From assembly GCF_020524485.1 (NCBI RefSeq), contig NZ_JAIVLF010000009.1:1-64000 (forward strand): a stretch of 64,000 nt of DNA. The letters run 5' to 3'. This DNA is from Novosphingobium profundi (GTDB lineage: Bacteria; Pseudomonadota; Alphaproteobacteria; Sphingomonadales; Sphingomonadaceae). Position 1 is the first letter of the stretch. Every line of letters starts with the position of its first letter. The notes beneath the pieces were generated by a model. The model was not told the DNA's origin. It saw only the letters and a list, made by a program, of their open reading frames with translations, and searched no databases. The position numbers were made by a program, and so were the translations under genes. Shown here piece after piece: positions 62,792 to 64,000 of the stretch.

Positions 62792-63769
62792 GTGTACTGC
62801 AGATCCGGACAGGAGTTTTCGACCGAGCATGTCGCCCCTCCCCTGCGCACCCGGCGCTGGTCGGAGTTCGGGAGCGAGACGCTTTCGGAAATGACTGTGC
62901 GTGCGCGCAGTGACAGCGGCCTTCGCGCCCATATCCATCGCCGCAACCTGGGCCCGCTCGGCTTTGTCGTGGTCACGAGCAGCGCGGCCGAGGCCAGTTC
63001 CTCGGCGGCCTGCCCTGGCCCCTGGGCGCGCGAGGCCGACGACTGCCTCATGCTTACCGTCCTCGACCATGGCCGCTCTTCGCTGAGCCAGTCGCGCTGG
63101 TCGGCCGACCTGGAGGCTGGCGACATTGTCATCCGCGATCTCAACAAGCCCTGGATCAGCCGTTCGGACGCGGACGTGGGGCTCATTCTCATCAAGATCC
63201 CCTACAGCGTGGCGGCCCGCAGCCACCCCGATCCCGAGCGATTGGTCGGGCGGCACCTTTCGGCGGCCGATCCGCGCGTGGCCTTTGCCTCGGACGTCAT
63301 CCGGGCCAGCAAGCGCGCGCTCCAGGCGGTGGACGAGGAAAGCTGGAACGCCCGGCTCGGACCCGTGCTGGAAAGCGTGTTTCACATGATCTGCCATGAC
63401 GGTCCGGTTCCCCTGGGCGGAGAGGCTTGCGGCAGCCACCGTTCGCTTCATCGGGCGGCGAGCGGCTTCATCGCGCGCAACCTCGCCGATCCGGACCTGA
63501 GCGTAGGCGGTGTCGCGCAAGCCCTGGGTGTCAGCGTGCGCCACCTCCAGCGCGCCTTTCTCGACACCGGCGCATCGCCGCGCGAGTTCATCCTCCAGCA
63601 AAGGCTGGCCGAGGCTGCGCGGCTCCTAGGCCGCAACCAGGGCGCCCAACGCAGGCGGATCACCGACATCGCCTTTTCGCTCGGCTTTGGCGATGCCAGC
63701 CATTTCACCCGCGCCTTTACCCGGCACTTCGGCACGCCGCCCAGCGCCTACCGCAGCGATGCGGCCTGA
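62792..63769 (+). CDS. AraC family transcriptional regulator
   Basis: A 325-residue regulator. An N-terminal sensing domain of the AraC_binding_2 type opens with F-S-T-E-H-V-A-P-P-L-R (about 8), and a C-terminal double HTH (about 215-320) with L-S-V-G-G-V-A-Q-A-L-G-V-S-V-R-H-L-Q-R-A-F and I-A-F-S-L-G-F-G-D-A-S-H-F-T-R-A-F. The start is a GTG preceded 7 nt upstream by GGAG; the longer frame from 62606 is not conserved. Divergent from the O-demethylase gene, so it probably controls it. Confidence 0.88.
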   Translation: MYCRSGQEFSTEHVAPPLRTRRWSEFGSETLSEMTVRARSDSGLRAHIHRRNLGPLGFVVVTSSAAEASSSAACPGPWAREADDCLMLTVLDHGRSSLSQSRWSADLEAGDIVIRDLNKPWISRSDADVGLILIKIPYSVAARSHPDPERLVGRHLSAADPRVAFASDVIRASKRALQAVDEESWNARLGPVLESVFHMICHDGPVPLGGEACGSHRSLHRAASGFIARNLADPDLSVGGVAQALGVSVRHLQRAFLDTGASPREFILQQRLAEAARLLGRNQGAQRRRITDIAFSLGFGDASHFTRAFTRHFGTPPSAYRSDAA

Positions 63770-63902
63770 CGCGCCGGCCGCCCCCGGGTACAGGGTTAAA
63801 CTTCGCACAAGTCACGGTTTTTACGCAGACTTGTAGAGGCAAGTATTGCACGCCCCTCTGAATTGATGAAAAGAAAACTCCGACATATTACGGGGCGGAT
63901 TC

Positions 63903-64000
63903 ATGAAGTTGAAGAATGTTTTGGCGTGCACCACCATCGCCGGTCTCCTATCGGCCTGCGGCGGGGGCGGTAGCAGCGGCGGCGCCATCGGCAGCGTGCC
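63903..64000 (+). CDS. Lipoprotein, 3' end outside window
   Basis: The first 32 residues of an exported lipoprotein: M-K-L-K-N-V-L start, hydrophobic core and lipobox L-L-S-A-C followed by a Gly/Ser-rich stretch. It runs off the right edge; its class cannot be told. Confidence 0.6.
   Translation, partial: MKLKNVLACTTIAGLLSACGGGGSSGGAIGSV

Overview
The window looks like a chromosomal segment of a high-GC alphaproteobacterium, most probably a sphingomonad (Novosphingobium/Sphingobium-like). Reasons: two TonB-dependent receptors with the sphingomonad-style plug, a GcvT-type aromatic O-demethylase related to LigM/DesA, a BON-MscS channel, L,D-transpeptidases and mostly weak, short Shine-Dalgarno leaders. 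The genus is an inference. No rRNA, tRNA, CRISPR array, insertion sequence or integrase was found.

About 40 kb belongs to one theme: an ABC-transporter-dependent (group 2, KpsCS/Kdo-linked) capsule, laid out in blocks. Block A (1-14.7 kb) holds a truncated pyruvyltransferase gene, a TonB receptor, kpsS, an LTA-synthase-like phospho-transferase, a short-chain dehydrogenase plus fatty-acid hydroxylase pair, and a tight minus-strand operon kdsD-kdsB-histidine phosphatase-kpsC-GT4, with kdsA divergent. It supplies CMP-Kdo and builds the Kdo linker on a lipid. Block B (26.5-46.4 kb) holds a methyltransferase, a Wza/KpsD-type export protein, a DUF5672 protein, a GT2, kpsE, kpsM, an unusual kpsT with a C-terminal extra domain, further glycosyltransferases, a HAD-fold protein, a 1622-residue multi-domain glycosyltransferase and a low-GC sulfotransferase. 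Block C (46.6-51.2 kb) holds a secreted GH5 glycanase and the dTDP-L-rhamnose operon in the order rmlC-rmlB-rmlD-rmlA. Together these predict a rhamnose-containing, probably sulfated, possibly pyruvylated capsule.

Between blocks A and B (14.7-26.4 kb) lie a GGDEF/EAL protein coupled to a secreted protein, a BKACE-family enzyme with an altered metal site, a lipoprotein, and a ROK regulator divergent from a TonB receptor-DUF218-P1 nuclease-like operon, followed by a GPH-type transporter. After the capsule region (51.2-64 kb) come a Fic protein with a palindromic operator candidate, an M1 aminopeptidase, a BON-MscS channel, topoisomerase IB, two L,D-transpeptidases of different families, small regulatory or hypothetical genes, a LigM-like O-demethylase divergent from an AraC regulator, and the start of a lipoprotein gene.

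Most notable: (1) a pair of about 113-bp double-hairpin repeats, one between each of two convergent gene pairs; (2) KpsT fused to a degenerate methyltransferase-like domain; (3) a Kdo operon with no kdsC but with a histidine phosphatase whose second catalytic His is Asn; (4) the LtaS-like/SDR/hydroxylase insert in the Kdo-capsule locus; (5) the giant glycosyltransferase with four N-terminal repeats.
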